64,000 nt of DNA from Flavobacterium collinsii (GCF_902804485.1 NZ_CADCST010000083.1:1-64000); one strand, 5' to 3'. Shown: positions 51,259 through 61,404, counted from the first letter of the stretch. Made by a program: numbers and translations. The notes: generated from the letters alone by a model not told the origin.

Positions 51259-52524
51259 ATGAATAATAATTATAAAAATGCTCACACGCATATATTCACG
51301 ATGAATAATGCACCGAAAAATTTCCTGGAATTATATTTGCCACCTTTTTTGGCAAAAGGAGTTGACAATTTTACCAATACCGATCTTGGTGCCTGGACAA
51401 TCAGGCTTTTGGCCAGTGGAAATAAAGGAATGGCTAAAAGATATGCAACATTCCTGCAAATTGGTAAAAGTAAATATCAGACTGATATTTTTGAAGATCT
51501 GATGTCCAGATATCCAAACGAAACATTTCAGTTTGTTACACTATGTCAGAACTTAGAATATTTGGGTGTTGGCAGATCAGTTAGCGGATTTGAAGGGCAA
51601 ATTGAAGAAGTGATTGATATAAAAAGAAAATACCCAACTAACATTTTGCCTTTTTTCGGACTCGATCCAAGATGGAAAAGCAGCGGTGACGAAATTCAAA
51701 AAACGGTAGAGCGCTATTTTGAAACTAAAATCGAAGTAGGCGGAACCTATATTTATCCTTTTCAGGGATTAAAAATGTATCCGAGTACCGGTCATTATGC
51801 TTTTGATGCAAAACTGAAAAAAACCATGGAATGGGCCGCTGACAACGGTGTGCCGATAATGACACATACCTATTATTTAGGCGGAATTTATAATTATGAT
51901 AAAGATTACATTATACGAAACCTTAACCCTGTTGATCCTTATACCGGAAACGTATATGGAGTACCTAAATTTATTGAGGAGAAGGGAGGCTGGTTAGGCA
52001 ATCTTTTTAAAGAACAAAGCCGAAACAGTTGTAAAAGCAGTTGCTCTTATTTTCTCGAGCCACATTCTTACGAATCAATGTTAAATCAAATTAAAGACCT
52101 TAAAATATGTTTTGCACACTTTGGTGGTGTAAAGCAAATACAGGCAACAAGAGAAAATAATAAAGAGAGCAATCAACTTAATCCTTATGGCGTGTTAAGA
52201 AAGAACTGGTTCAATCAGATACAAAATCTAATGTCTCAGCATTCAAATGTTTATACAGATATATCGTATGATGTAGCAGAATGTCTTTTAAAAGAGAATA
52301 ATGATCTTTATGAAGTATTTTATAAAGAGGTTGATAAATCATATGGAAATCAGATATTGTTCGGAACCGATTATTTTATGACCGAAAAGGACAGTTTGGA
52401 GCAGGTAGCTGTTCAGGGTTTTAGAAATTATGCTTCGAAAGCTACACTTCAAAATGGAAATTCATTATGGGATCAAATGGCAAAGAACAACATTAACAGT
52501 TATTTAAAAAGCAAGTACTATTAA
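51259..52524 (+). CDS. Metal-dependent amidohydrolase-fold protein paired with a membrane protein
   Basis: 421 residues, no signal peptide. The amidohydrolase (TIM-barrel) metal pattern is visible: HxH in NAHTHIFTM near the N-terminus, a Lys region GLKMYP in the middle, a His in MTHTYYLG, a His in CFAHFGG, and the final Asp in FGTDYFMTE. A Cys-rich insert (NSCKSSCSYFLEPH) sits between the third and fourth strands. This is the amidohydrolase-2/TatD-like architecture; members hydrolyse C-N or C-O bonds or decarboxylate. It starts 3 bp after the membrane protein gene and is followed by a terminator, defining a two-gene operon. The substrate is unknown. Confidence 0.7.
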   Translation: MNNNYKNAHTHIFTMNNAPKNFLELYLPPFLAKGVDNFTNTDLGAWTIRLLASGNKGMAKRYATFLQIGKSKYQTDIFEDLMSRYPNETFQFVTLCQNLEYLGVGRSVSGFEGQIEEVIDIKRKYPTNILPFFGLDPRWKSSGDEIQKTVERYFETKIEVGGTYIYPFQGLKMYPSTGHYAFDAKLKKTMEWAADNGVPIMTHTYYLGGIYNYDKDYIIRNLNPVDPYTGNVYGVPKFIEEKGGWLGNLFKEQSRNSCKSSCSYFLEPHSYESMLNQIKDLKICFAHFGGVKQIQATRENNKESNQLNPYGVLRKNWFNQIQNLMSQHSNVYTDISYDVAECLLKENNDLYEVFYKEVDKSYGNQILFGTDYFMTEKDSLEQVAVQGFRNYASKATLQNGNSLWDQMAKNNINSYLKSKYY

Positions 52525-52640
52525 TGGAAAAATTACTGAAATGTTCAAATTATCTACATTAATAAAAACGATAATTTTTTTGAATTGCCATAAATTTTAT
52601 TAAACAAGCTAATTATTCAAAAGAATAGCATAAAATCTTT

Positions 52641-52678
52641 AAACCTTCAAGATCATTTGATTTTGGAGGTTTTTTTTG
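52641..52678 (+). terminator. Terminator after the membrane protein/amidohydrolase pair
   Basis: AAACCTTCAAGATCA at 52641-52655 pairs with TGATTTTGGAGGTTT around 52658-52672 with mismatches, followed by a T-run. The rest of the gap to 53121 holds only an unsupported hydrophobic ORF (52657-52851) and a small hairpin near 52950-52975. Confidence 0.65.
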
Positions 52679-53121
52679 GGGGGATATGTCTCTACTTATT
52701 TTTCATAATATTTTCAGTTTTGTTAAGTCATTTAGAAACTGAATTATGTCTTTGTAGTCAACTTGACGAGCAACAAGTTCAAAAACTTATATTTAGAACT
52801 GTAATTCTTACAATTCTGCTTGAGCTTGTGTTTTTTTTAATAAGAAACTAATTTGTAATCAATCGGCTTTAAATCAGGTATTTATACTCTTTTTTACCTC
52901 GTTTGGTTTAACGAGTTTTGTTGTGTTTGAAATAAAATCCTACAAATAATTAAACGTTTTGTAGGTAAATCATACTATGGCTTACTATTCAGTCAAGTCT
53001 TACAACATGCTACCTATTTATTAACCTTTAAATAATTCAAATTATGGAAACTAGAAGCCCTCCTTTTGTTTGTACAGATTTTTGAGATATAAAAAATGAT
53101 TAACCCCTTAAATCAAATTAT

Positions 53122-56028
53122 ATGAAAAATTTATACAAAATTATGTTACTGTGTGTCTGTGGAGCCACTTACGCACAAACCCAGAATGATATTGCAAAAA
53201 TTAGGTCCGGAAGTAATGTGTCTGAACTACAGTCTCTGAGTCAGAGATACCAAACCGAGGCCGACCAGAAGAAACAAAGAATCAGTAATCTCGCAAAGAC
53301 TAATGGCTGGCGTACTTCATTTACTAATAAAAATGGAACCACAAGCGAATTAGTAGATGTAAGTACCGATGGTAAAACGCCTATTTATTTTGCTACTGAA
53401 AATGTAAATGCCGCAAAATCCACACGAGCAAATTACTTGAATTCCGGTGGTGGTTTAGGATTGAACCTTAACGGACAAAACATGACGGCTTATGTTTGGG
53501 ATGGCGGTGCTACACTTCCTACTCACAATGAGTTTGGCGGAAGAGTGTCCATTAATGATGGTGTTACTACTATTGTTGCCGGAAGTAACAACAGTCAACA
53601 CGCCAATCACGTAACAGGTACTATTGTTGCGGCAGGTACTGTAGCGGCGTCCAAAGGAATGGCCTTTCAGGGAAATGCCAGAACTAACGAATGGACTAAC
53701 GATTTGACTGAAGCCACTACAGCAGCGGCAAACGGAATGTTGATCTCCAATCATTCTTATGGATGGGCTACAAGAAATGCTTCCGGAGCTGTTCTGATAG
53801 CTCCTTGGCAGTTTGGTGCTTATCAAACTACCGCCAGAGACTGGGACAATCTGATGTTTAATGCTCCTTACTACCTGCAGGTGAAATCAGCCGGAAATGA
53901 TGGTGGTGATAACACTGCAAATACAAGTCCGTTAGGAGGTTTCACCGCTTACGACAAACTTACAGGATTTTCGACTTCTAAAAACAATCTGGTGATTGCT
54001 AATGCTAACGATGCTGTGATAAGTTCAACAGGAGCTTTAACAAGCGTTACCATTAGCGGGTCCAGCAGTCAGGGACCTACAGACGATTTGAGAATCAAAC
54101 CGGATCTTGCCGGAAACGGAGCCTCCGTTTATTCCACAGCCACACTCACAAATCCGGTAACACCATTAACCAATAGCAGTTATGGTAATGCCAGCGGAAC
54201 TTCAATGGCAGCTCCAAACGTAACCGGAACTTTACTTTTATTGCAACAGCATTATAAAAATCTGACCGGAAACTTTATGCGTGCTGCCACTCTAAAAGGA
54301 TTGGCTTTGCACACAGCAGACGACGCGGGAGCTGTTGGTCCTGATGCTATTTTTGGATGGGGTTTATTGAATGCAAAATTTGCAGCGGAAACCATTACAA
54401 AAAACGGAACAGCATCTATCGTTCAGGAAAGTACACTGGTTAACGGAGGTACCTATACATTGTCGGTAACCTCAGATGGTGTTAATCCGTTAATTGCTTC
54501 TATTTCCTGGACAGATCCTGCCGGTGTTGCTTATTCCGGCAGTACACCAAATATTGGTACGGCAAAATTGATAAATGATTTAGATATTCGTGTTACCAAT
54601 GGAGCTGGTACTAATTTTCCATATAGATTATTAACAGCAACAACAAACGGATTAGGCGATAATACCAGAGATCCATTTGAGCGAATCAGAATTGTTGGAG
54701 CAGCCGGAACGTATACCATAACCGTAACTCATAAAGGAAGTTTGGTAAATGGAAGTCAGAATTTCTCAACAGTTGTGACCGGAATTACCGTACCGGATCT
54801 TTACATCAAAGACAGACCTTTTGATGTTGGATTACAGCCTAATCCGGATTCAGGACCTATGTGGATCAGTGATGATATCTGGGTAAGACAAACGATTGAC
54901 GGAGGAACTGCACATGAAAACCCTGAGTTTAAATTAAGTTCTCCAAACGGAGTTTACGTTAAAGTTACGAATAAAGGAACCGTTGCCAGTGCTTCCGGAA
55001 AAGTGAAACTGTATTTTGCAAAAGCTTCTTCAGGATTAACATGGCCTACGAACTTTGTTAATTTTTATGTTGGACCTGTATTACATGGTGATTACATTGG
55101 AGAGGTAGCTATCCCGGCAATTGCTGCAGGTGGAAATGCTACGGTGGTTATTCCTTGGTATCCGCCAAATCCTGCTGATTTCACTTACGATGTACATCAT
55201 TTTTGTTTAGCTGCAAGAATAGAATCATCAGAAGATCCTATGTTTAATGAGCAAAACAATGTTAGTATTGCTGCAAATACCAAAAACAACAACAATATTG
55301 CCTGGAAAAATTTAAGTGTATATAATCTGAATACGACTGATTTTGTTCCTCCAACTGCGGTATTCATTAGAGGAATCAGATCTAAAAACATCAATGTAAG
55401 ATTTTTAGACAGAGGATTTAATGAACAGTTGAAGAATAATTTCTTTGATTTAGGCGGTACAATCGAAGCTACACTGGACCCAAAACTATTTGAAAGAGCA
55501 CAAGCCAATGGAAGTCTGAAAGGAGTACAGATTTTAGATAAAAATAAAATCCTTATTACTTCCAGAGATGCATCCATAGCAAATTTACCAATCGATATAG
55601 ATGAAACTTTCGGAATTACCTTTGATTTCAAGGTAGCAAAAGACTTCCCGGCTGAAGAGCAAATTACCATAGATCTTGTTCAGGAAGATGCCAGAACAGG
55701 TGAACTTGAAGGAGGAGAGCGTTTTGCACTGGTAAGAGCTAAAGCCAACACTAAACCGGGTGCTATAGCGCTTGCTGAAGCAGCTGAATCGCGTATTGTT
55801 ACCATTTACCCAAATCCTACAAACGGAATCTTTAAAATAGGAATCAATAACGAGGAGCAGGGAACTTTAAGAATAACAAGTGTTTTCAATAGTGTTGTTT
55901 TTGAAGAAAAAACGAATAAACAAAAAGAGTTTAGTGTGAACATCTCCAAACAAGCTCCCGGAATTTATATCGTTCAGTTTATTTCTGATAACGGAAAAGT
56001 AGTGACGAGAAAAATAATTAAAAACTAA
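53122..56028 (+). CDS. Secreted S8 (subtilisin-like) serine protease with T9SS type A sorting domain
   Basis: 968 residues with a signal peptide (IMLLCVCGATYAQ). The subtilase triad can be placed at D127 (TAYVWDGGA), H160 (SQHANHVTGT) and S361 (ASGTSMAAPNVTG). After the catalytic domain comes a P-domain-like beta-sandwich (~430-560), then CARDB-like beta-rich regions (VYVKVTNKGTVASASGKVKLYFAKASS, key VKVTNKG.....KVKLYFA). The C-terminal T9SS type A sorting domain is recognised by IYPNPTNGIFKIGI and a KIIKN end. The protease is secreted or surface-bound and would digest extracellular protein. Whether it feeds peptides to the hydroxylysine locus 25 kb away is speculation. Confidence 0.85.
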   Translation: MKNLYKIMLLCVCGATYAQTQNDIAKIRSGSNVSELQSLSQRYQTEADQKKQRISNLAKTNGWRTSFTNKNGTTSELVDVSTDGKTPIYFATENVNAAKSTRANYLNSGGGLGLNLNGQNMTAYVWDGGATLPTHNEFGGRVSINDGVTTIVAGSNNSQHANHVTGTIVAAGTVAASKGMAFQGNARTNEWTNDLTEATTAAANGMLISNHSYGWATRNASGAVLIAPWQFGAYQTTARDWDNLMFNAPYYLQVKSAGNDGGDNTANTSPLGGFTAYDKLTGFSTSKNNLVIANANDAVISSTGALTSVTISGSSSQGPTDDLRIKPDLAGNGASVYSTATLTNPVTPLTNSSYGNASGTSMAAPNVTGTLLLLQQHYKNLTGNFMRAATLKGLALHTADDAGAVGPDAIFGWGLLNAKFAAETITKNGTASIVQESTLVNGGTYTLSVTSDGVNPLIASISWTDPAGVAYSGSTPNIGTAKLINDLDIRVTNGAGTNFPYRLLTATTNGLGDNTRDPFERIRIVGAAGTYTITVTHKGSLVNGSQNFSTVVTGITVPDLYIKDRPFDVGLQPNPDSGPMWISDDIWVRQTIDGGTAHENPEFKLSSPNGVYVKVTNKGTVASASGKVKLYFAKASSGLTWPTNFVNFYVGPVLHGDYIGEVAIPAIAAGGNATVVIPWYPPNPADFTYDVHHFCLAARIESSEDPMFNEQNNVSIAANTKNNNNIAWKNLSVYNLNTTDFVPPTAVFIRGIRSKNINVRFLDRGFNEQLKNNFFDLGGTIEATLDPKLFERAQANGSLKGVQILDKNKILITSRDASIANLPIDIDETFGITFDFKVAKDFPAEEQITIDLVQEDARTGELEGGERFALVRAKANTKPGAIALAEAAESRIVTIYPNPTNGIFKIGINNEEQGTLRITSVFNSVVFEEKTNKQKEFSVNISKQAPGIYIVQFISDNGKVVTRKIIKN

Positions 56029-56082
56029 TATTTTTCTATTGAAGTACTTATCCTTTTAAGGAATGTATGAAAATGAAGAAAG

Positions 56083-56116
56083 TCGTCTCAATGTAAAAGT
56101 TGAGACGATTTTTTTA
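56083..56116 (+). terminator. Rho-independent terminator after the S8 protease gene
   Basis: TCGTCTCAA (56083-56091) pairs with TTGAGACGA (56100-56108) around an 8-nt loop, followed by TTTTTTTT. Confidence 0.85.
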
Positions 56117-56244
56117 TAGCAATCAATTAAGGATCAGCATTGGCCGTCAGGTTATCAGTGGGAAAAACAGAAGCGGTTAAGCTGAAAGATTTTCAACTTA
56201 ACCGCTTAAAAACTATAATCATTTAAAGGAATCTTGCCTTATTT

Positions 56245-57276
56245 TCACGGATGAACTTTTGCAACATACGAAGACACTGTTAGGGTATCCGAATCATTTT
56301 TAACCGTATAAACGCCTAAAATACTATTTTGATAAGCCGTATTAGCACTTGTACTGTTAGCATCCGGAAAATCAATATCTATCCAGTTGGCTTCTCCAAA
56401 CGAGCCATCTGAATTTCGATTTACAGCAACAAAGGAAGCTCCCATCTCTTTTCCGTTGATACTAATCCAGTCAGACGGCATATGATAACCATTATCTTTG
56501 GCAGCAGTAATACCTTCAAAATGCGTAACGACAGAAAGAGCTGTTTCATTCTTATAACTAAACGATTTTAAATTACTTGTTTTCTGCGTTTTGGAATTAT
56601 AATCAACCAGAAAAGCCTGGCTTATTTCCCCCAGTTTAGCACTCGAATAACCACCTGCCATAGTGTAATGATCACCGCCATTGTGCCAGATACCATACAA
56701 CGTAGTTGTTAAGGAATCGGGAACTTTAAAATCAATATATTCTTTAGTGGCAACATCATACAGAAATGCATATCCATTTTTGTCATTCTCAACATCATAA
56801 TTCCCAACAGCGATTCCGCCCATTATACTATGAACAAATACATTATTGGTATTACCGCCATTTGGTGACACCTGAACCCAGGTTCCTGAACCGTCCACTG
56901 GTCCTTCGTAATAAAAACCAAGGTTTCCGCTCGGAGCTTTACCGGTAGAGGCAGAGATTTTATAGGAACCAACTAATTGCACTTTGCCATCATGTCCGTT
57001 ATTAGGGCCGTAACAAGAGGTATTGATAACCGTTGCTGTTGGTGTACTTGGAAAATTTACAATGTTCCATTTACCTTTATTGCCACTTCCATTAATTGGG
57101 CCTTCATAGATTAAGCCCTGAACAATATCATTAAGCCCTATTAAACTGCCTGAAATGTATACATTTTCAGATCCCGTTACGCCTCTTATACCTTGTATAC
57201 TGGTTTCTCCACCAGCAGGATAATTGAAATCCGTATACTTTGCAGTATTGACTTCCAGATTTATATTTTCTGACAT
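56245..57276 (-). CDS. Unrecognised protein (343 aa), beta-rich
   Basis: 343 residues, no signal peptide. It has repeating blocks containing G-x-x-x-G and Y-E-G-P turns (LIYEGPINGSGNKGKWN; FYYEGPVDGSGTWVQVS; AMAGGYSSAKLGEIS-like segments), which suggests a beta-propeller or similar repeat fold. The blocks N-x-N and SYKISAS-type strands recur about every 55-60 residues. I do not recognise the family. It is 59 bp downstream of a sulfatase gene on the same strand, so cotranscription is likely. Confidence 0.5.
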   Translation of the reverse strand: MSENINLEVNTAKYTDFNYPAGGETSIQGIRGVTGSENVYISGSLIGLNDIVQGLIYEGPINGSGNKGKWNIVNFPSTPTATVINTSCYGPNNGHDGKVQLVGSYKISASTGKAPSGNLGFYYEGPVDGSGTWVQVSPNGGNTNNVFVHSIMGGIAVGNYDVENDKNGYAFLYDVATKEYIDFKVPDSLTTTLYGIWHNGGDHYTMAGGYSSAKLGEISQAFLVDYNSKTQKTSNLKSFSYKNETALSVVTHFEGITAAKDNGYHMPSDWISINGKEMGASFVAVNRNSDGSFGEANWIDIDFPDANSTSANTAYQNSILGVYTVKNDSDTLTVSSYVAKVHP

Positions 57277-57335
57277 AATTTTTCTTTTTAGATTATTGCT
57301 TTATACTTTTTTACAACTGTGTCCTGTAGTTACTT

Positions 57336-58868
57336 TTAGTTAAACGTTGTGGTACTATAGACATCTTTTGGAGCGTTTACCCAAAGTTTTTCTACCTCCA
57401 GTTGGTGCAATTGCTCTTCTAGTTCGTGTCTGATTTCACTATAAGCCGGATCGTAGGCAAGATTTGTAATTTCCAGCGGGTCATTAACTAAATCATAGAG
57501 CTCATATTGTTTAAAATAGGCTGTAGCGGCATCAAAATAGTAGTCAAATTTCCATTTTTCGGTTCTGATACAGCGAATGCGGTTGGCCGCTCTTACGATG
57601 GTCCACGTACTATTTGCCCCCGCCTTAATATCATCGTAAGTAAACAAAAGACTATGCTGAACCGGCGTATTGTCCTCCATTATAGGCAACAGACTCGTAC
57701 CTGCAAGCCCTGTTGGCGGATTGGAAATATTAGCCATCTCAATAAAAGTAGGAAAAACATCAGCTAGTGTTGCTAAGTTAATAGAGTGTTTGACGGGATG
57801 ATCCTTAAACAGAATCGGATTTGAGATAACAAGTGGTACTCTTAAAGCTTCTTCATAGGCAACAAAAGTTTTCTGACGTAATCCGCCATGAGCGAGTCCC
57901 ATTTCTCCATGATCGGATGTCATGGTAACGATTGCAGAATCGGCCAGTTTATGTCCATTTTCATCTTCCTTATACAGTTCGTCAATCAGATAACCATATT
58001 GTTTATCCGCGAGACTTAATAAATAACCGTAGAAATTGATATAATTCAGTTTGTCTTCGGTGCTATTGACTGCTCCGAGACTTAAAGCCATATTGATCAG
58101 GATTTGTTCCTGTGCCATTGGTTTTTTATTCTCGAGTAGATTTTCACTTACGGTAGCGGGAAGACCTATCTCTCGACCCAGCCAACTGTCCGGATGGTAT
58201 CCTGATGTACCTGCTGTTCTTGGATAAGCCAATACATCGTGCGGATTTACGAGAGACAGAATAAGACAATAGGGTTTATGGTTTCCTGCGGCTCTTTGTG
58301 CTCTTACTTCCTTTAGATATTGAATAGCTTCGGCCGTATACCTTGCATCATGATTGGCATATCCGCCTCCAAAATTAAGCGGATTGACATCTTCACCGGC
58401 GTCGGGAGCAATCCAGCCCATAGCTCCAAAGAGTGAAATATCGGCGGCCGTTAAATCCTCGTAGTTTGTTTTAGTTCCATTAGGAGCGACACCTTTACTC
58501 ATGTGCCATTTTCCCCGGTACTGCACATCATATCCATCAGCCCAAAGTGTATTCATAATATTGGGTAGTGCATTGCTAAGCGTAGGTTCCTGAGGTGACA
58601 ACAGACCGCCTTCGGTCAGGGTTTGGCTTACGCCATGTTTCGCAGGATATAAACCTGTAAACAGGGTAGAACGGCTAGGGGAGCACATACAGGTGTTGCA
58701 GAAAGCACGGTCAAAACTAAAACCATTTTGTTTCAGAAAAGTCAATGTAGGAAGATTTTCCTGTTCCCATCCCGGCGGGAAATGTTGCGTAGCACGCTGC
58801 TCGTCGGTAATAATTAAAATCATGTCCGGCTTTTGGCCAATCTCGTTAAGTTTTTCTTTTAGGTTCAT
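57336..58868 (-). CDS. Sulfatase (formylglycine-dependent), cytoplasmic form
   Basis: 510 residues, no signal peptide. The N-terminal metal-binding motif (DMILIITDEQRATQHFPPGW, key IITDEQ) is followed by the formylglycine signature C62-S-P-S-R within MCSPSRSTLFTG, where the Cys is oxidised to formylglycine. Further metal and substrate motifs are TSDHGEMGLAHGG and GKWHMSKG. Members cleave sulfate esters or sometimes phosphonates and choline sulfate. The start ATG at 58868 gives a short leader (NLKEKLNEIG). It precedes the unrecognised 343-aa gene in a minus-strand pair. Confidence 0.85.
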   Translation of the reverse strand: MNLKEKLNEIGQKPDMILIITDEQRATQHFPPGWEQENLPTLTFLKQNGFSFDRAFCNTCMCSPSRSTLFTGLYPAKHGVSQTLTEGGLLSPQEPTLSNALPNIMNTLWADGYDVQYRGKWHMSKGVAPNGTKTNYEDLTAADISLFGAMGWIAPDAGEDVNPLNFGGGYANHDARYTAEAIQYLKEVRAQRAAGNHKPYCLILSLVNPHDVLAYPRTAGTSGYHPDSWLGREIGLPATVSENLLENKKPMAQEQILINMALSLGAVNSTEDKLNYINFYGYLLSLADKQYGYLIDELYKEDENGHKLADSAIVTMTSDHGEMGLAHGGLRQKTFVAYEEALRVPLVISNPILFKDHPVKHSINLATLADVFPTFIEMANISNPPTGLAGTSLLPIMEDNTPVQHSLLFTYDDIKAGANSTWTIVRAANRIRCIRTEKWKFDYYFDAATAYFKQYELYDLVNDPLEITNLAYDPAYSEIRHELEEQLHQLEVEKLWVNAPKDVYSTTTFN

Positions 58869-59326
58869 TGTTTGTGGTTTAAGGGGTTAATAAAAATTGT
58901 AATTGTTGATATAATGACGAGTAGTCAATAATGATAGGTCAATTTGAAATAATCTAAAAAGGGAGTTGCTTTGAAGGCTGTATAAAATCTGGGCGTGGAG
59001 AAAGGATGTTAAGATGCGGGTGTGGAGTAAATCACAAAAGGCCTGTATGCAGTGTTTTAATCAAACTATTGATTTGATTAATAAGAATAAAATTACAATA
59101 ACTAAGTAGATTTAAATTACGTATAAATACCTGTTTTATAGAAGTATAGGGTTTGATAATGAAATACTTTTTATTGAACGACCAATAGCGGTCCGTAGAA
59201 TCTTTAATAGAAAAATTTTGTTTGAATGAGAAGTATAATGGAAAAACTGTCTGTATAATTTTGATATCATACTCTGGAGGAAGAAGAAGTTTTAAATTAG
59301 AAGCGTGAAGTTCTAAATGTCTTAAA

Positions 59327-59370
59327 ATTCAAAAACCTTCAAAGACACTAGCCTTTGAAGGTTTTTGAAT
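59327..59370. terminator. Strong bidirectional hairpin, 18-bp perfect stem
   Basis: Bases 59327-59344 pair perfectly with 59353-59370 around an 8-nt loop; the stem contains TTCAAAAACC / GGTTTTTGAA. It follows the minus-strand methyltransferase gene (stop at 59416) and probably terminates it. From 58869 to 59326 I see no gene. Confidence 0.7.
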
Positions 59371-59415
59371 CAAATGATTTTAAAATAACGGCACCTGTTT
59401 AATGAAACTACCGCT

Positions 59416-61023
59416 CTAACGTCCTTTTAATAAATTGATACTTACGGTCGCGATATCAGCATCTGGAAATCGTTTGAAAATTGATTTATCAGGGAATAAC
59501 CCAGCTTCTGCGGCAACTTTATTAAAAACATCTATTTCAACAATATACTGGTCCGAAAAACCATGAGTAGCATCATAAGCTGTAGCAGGAGTTTTTCCGA
59601 TATTGTCGGCAGCAAGCTTTGGATTTATGGTATGTAGTTCAATCAACAGTAAACCAAATTTGTGTACATAAGGAGACCACTTTTGCAAATGTTCCAGAAG
59701 ATTATCTTCGACCAGATTGTTACTGATTCTTTTTCCTCTGTAGGCAAATGCACCGTTAGACGCACTAATTCTGTCTTTGTCGATGTGTTCCGGATCTTTC
59801 CAGATTCGATTGTGATCTAAAAAAGTTCTTACGTTAAGTAAATCCTTCAGATCAATATTGTAGTTTTCTTTAAGATCTTCCGAAAGTAGTTGCGGACGTC
59901 CGATATCCCCCCAAATTACCTTTGCCCAAATGTCGGCCTTGATCAGATTGGCTCTGGTTACTTTCAGTGCTGCCTGATTATAATCGGCTCCAACCAAAAA
60001 TAAGGGGTAATCGTCGAGCATTTTTCCACGCAACGTTTGTCGGTCGATTACTTCAAAAATATGCTGAAGAAAAGCACCGTTACCACAGCCCATATCAAGA
60101 ATTCCTTTAGGTTGTTGTTCGATTGGCAGGTTGAAAAGAGTAACTATAATTTCATCTACAACTTTAAAATAAGTGTCGTGAGCACCACCGCTTCCCCAAA
60201 CGTTCATTTCACGGTCGACATGAATTTCGTTTTCGCCATCGGTTATCATTCTTAGTACCGCTGGATCACCAAAGATTAATTCCTCAATTTTAGCAAATGT
60301 TGGCAAATACGAAACCGTTACGCCATAGGCACTGGCTCTTTTGGCATAAAAAAGCCCCGTTTCTGTAAATTGGTAGTTGCCATTTTTTTCCAAAAACCAT
60401 CCAAGATGCACAAAAAAGTCCAGTATTTTTTTAAAATTTTCAGGAGATTTATGAAACTCTTCGGGCTGGAATGAAGTTTCCATGAAATATTTGTGAAACA
60501 TCCCTTTCATTGCCAGACGAACAATTGTCGGACCTATCAAATGGCCTTCGATATGTTTTAAAATCTGTTCCTGAAGACTATTTTTTAAAGGATCGTCAGA
60601 AGGTTCAATACCATACCTTTTCTTATATTTTTCAAAAATAATATTGAGTTTTTCGAAGGGTACATCTTCAAAAAGACGCGGATGAAACTGCACCGAAAAC
60701 TGAAGCAGATCAACAACATCCTGGTAGAGATAAAACAATGAAAAAGCCATTTCTGTCCTTTCATTGACGGAGATCGTAATTTCCTGTGAACGGTTATCGA
60801 CTTCATAATCTAAAAAGCCCTGAGAAGCCAGAATTCTTAAACCAACATTCAAATAACCTTCATTTGCTGTAAAAACAGTTACCAGCTCTGATAATTGTAT
60901 TTGTTTTTTATTTAGTATATACTCTAAAACAGCATTGTTTTTTAGCGCTATTGCTACGGGAGCAACTGCTAAGCCGTCAAGATGTCTGAAAATAGAACTG
61001 CGAAGTTGTGATTTATCGGTCAT
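59416..61023 (-). CDS. SAM-dependent methyltransferase with N-terminal winged-helix/dimerisation domain
   Basis: 535 residues from ATG at 61023, chosen over an upstream start at 61083 because the extra 20 residues (SKFKKKSLFLANHH) are basic and unlike the family. The N-terminal ~250 residues resemble the helix-rich dimerisation domain of O-methyltransferases (VAIALKNNAVLEYILNKKQ; VFTANEGYLNVGLRILASQG). SAM-binding motif I is ILDMGCGNGAFLQHIF at ~330, with acidic VGADYN at motif II and IWGDIGRP later. The end carries a DATHGFSDQYIVEIDVFNKV stretch. The substrate is unknown, though natural-product methyltransferases have a similar design. It is a single-gene unit. Confidence 0.75.
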   Translation of the reverse strand: MTDKSQLRSSIFRHLDGLAVAPVAIALKNNAVLEYILNKKQIQLSELVTVFTANEGYLNVGLRILASQGFLDYEVDNRSQEITISVNERTEMAFSLFYLYQDVVDLLQFSVQFHPRLFEDVPFEKLNIIFEKYKKRYGIEPSDDPLKNSLQEQILKHIEGHLIGPTIVRLAMKGMFHKYFMETSFQPEEFHKSPENFKKILDFFVHLGWFLEKNGNYQFTETGLFYAKRASAYGVTVSYLPTFAKIEELIFGDPAVLRMITDGENEIHVDREMNVWGSGGAHDTYFKVVDEIIVTLFNLPIEQQPKGILDMGCGNGAFLQHIFEVIDRQTLRGKMLDDYPLFLVGADYNQAALKVTRANLIKADIWAKVIWGDIGRPQLLSEDLKENYNIDLKDLLNVRTFLDHNRIWKDPEHIDKDRISASNGAFAYRGKRISNNLVEDNLLEHLQKWSPYVHKFGLLLIELHTINPKLAADNIGKTPATAYDATHGFSDQYIVEIDVFNKVAAEAGLFPDKSIFKRFPDADIATVSINLLKGR

Positions 61024-61404
61024 AATGTAAGAATGATGGTTTGCTAAAAATAGTGATTTTTTTTTGAACTTAGAACCTGTCATTTTTTTCCATAGCCAAA
61101 ATTAAAAAGAATCGATTCGAGCCGTGAAACGGATGAAATGACACTAATACCAAATCGAGGCTGTGACCTGTAAATCGCCGATCTCTGATTTTGGAGTAAG
61201 CTTTTGTATGATCAGTACAAATAATCTTCTCAATCTGATTATTTATTACTTTCCTTTAGCAGAAAATATAGCAAAGAAATATACATTTGTATAAAATTAT
61301 TTTTACATTATAAATCTTTCAAAAATGTCATTCTAAAAAGAAATGAAGAAGTAATTTTGTTTGCGATTAAAGAAAATAAACCTAAACTATAGAATAAAAG
61401 ATAA

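Noticed and set aside
52657..52851. 64-codon hydrophobic ORF with two possible membrane helices
   Set aside because: It starts with TTG inside the terminator hairpin and T-run of the preceding operon, with no promoter or spacing for its own start; AT-rich runs of T give hydrophobic residues by chance.
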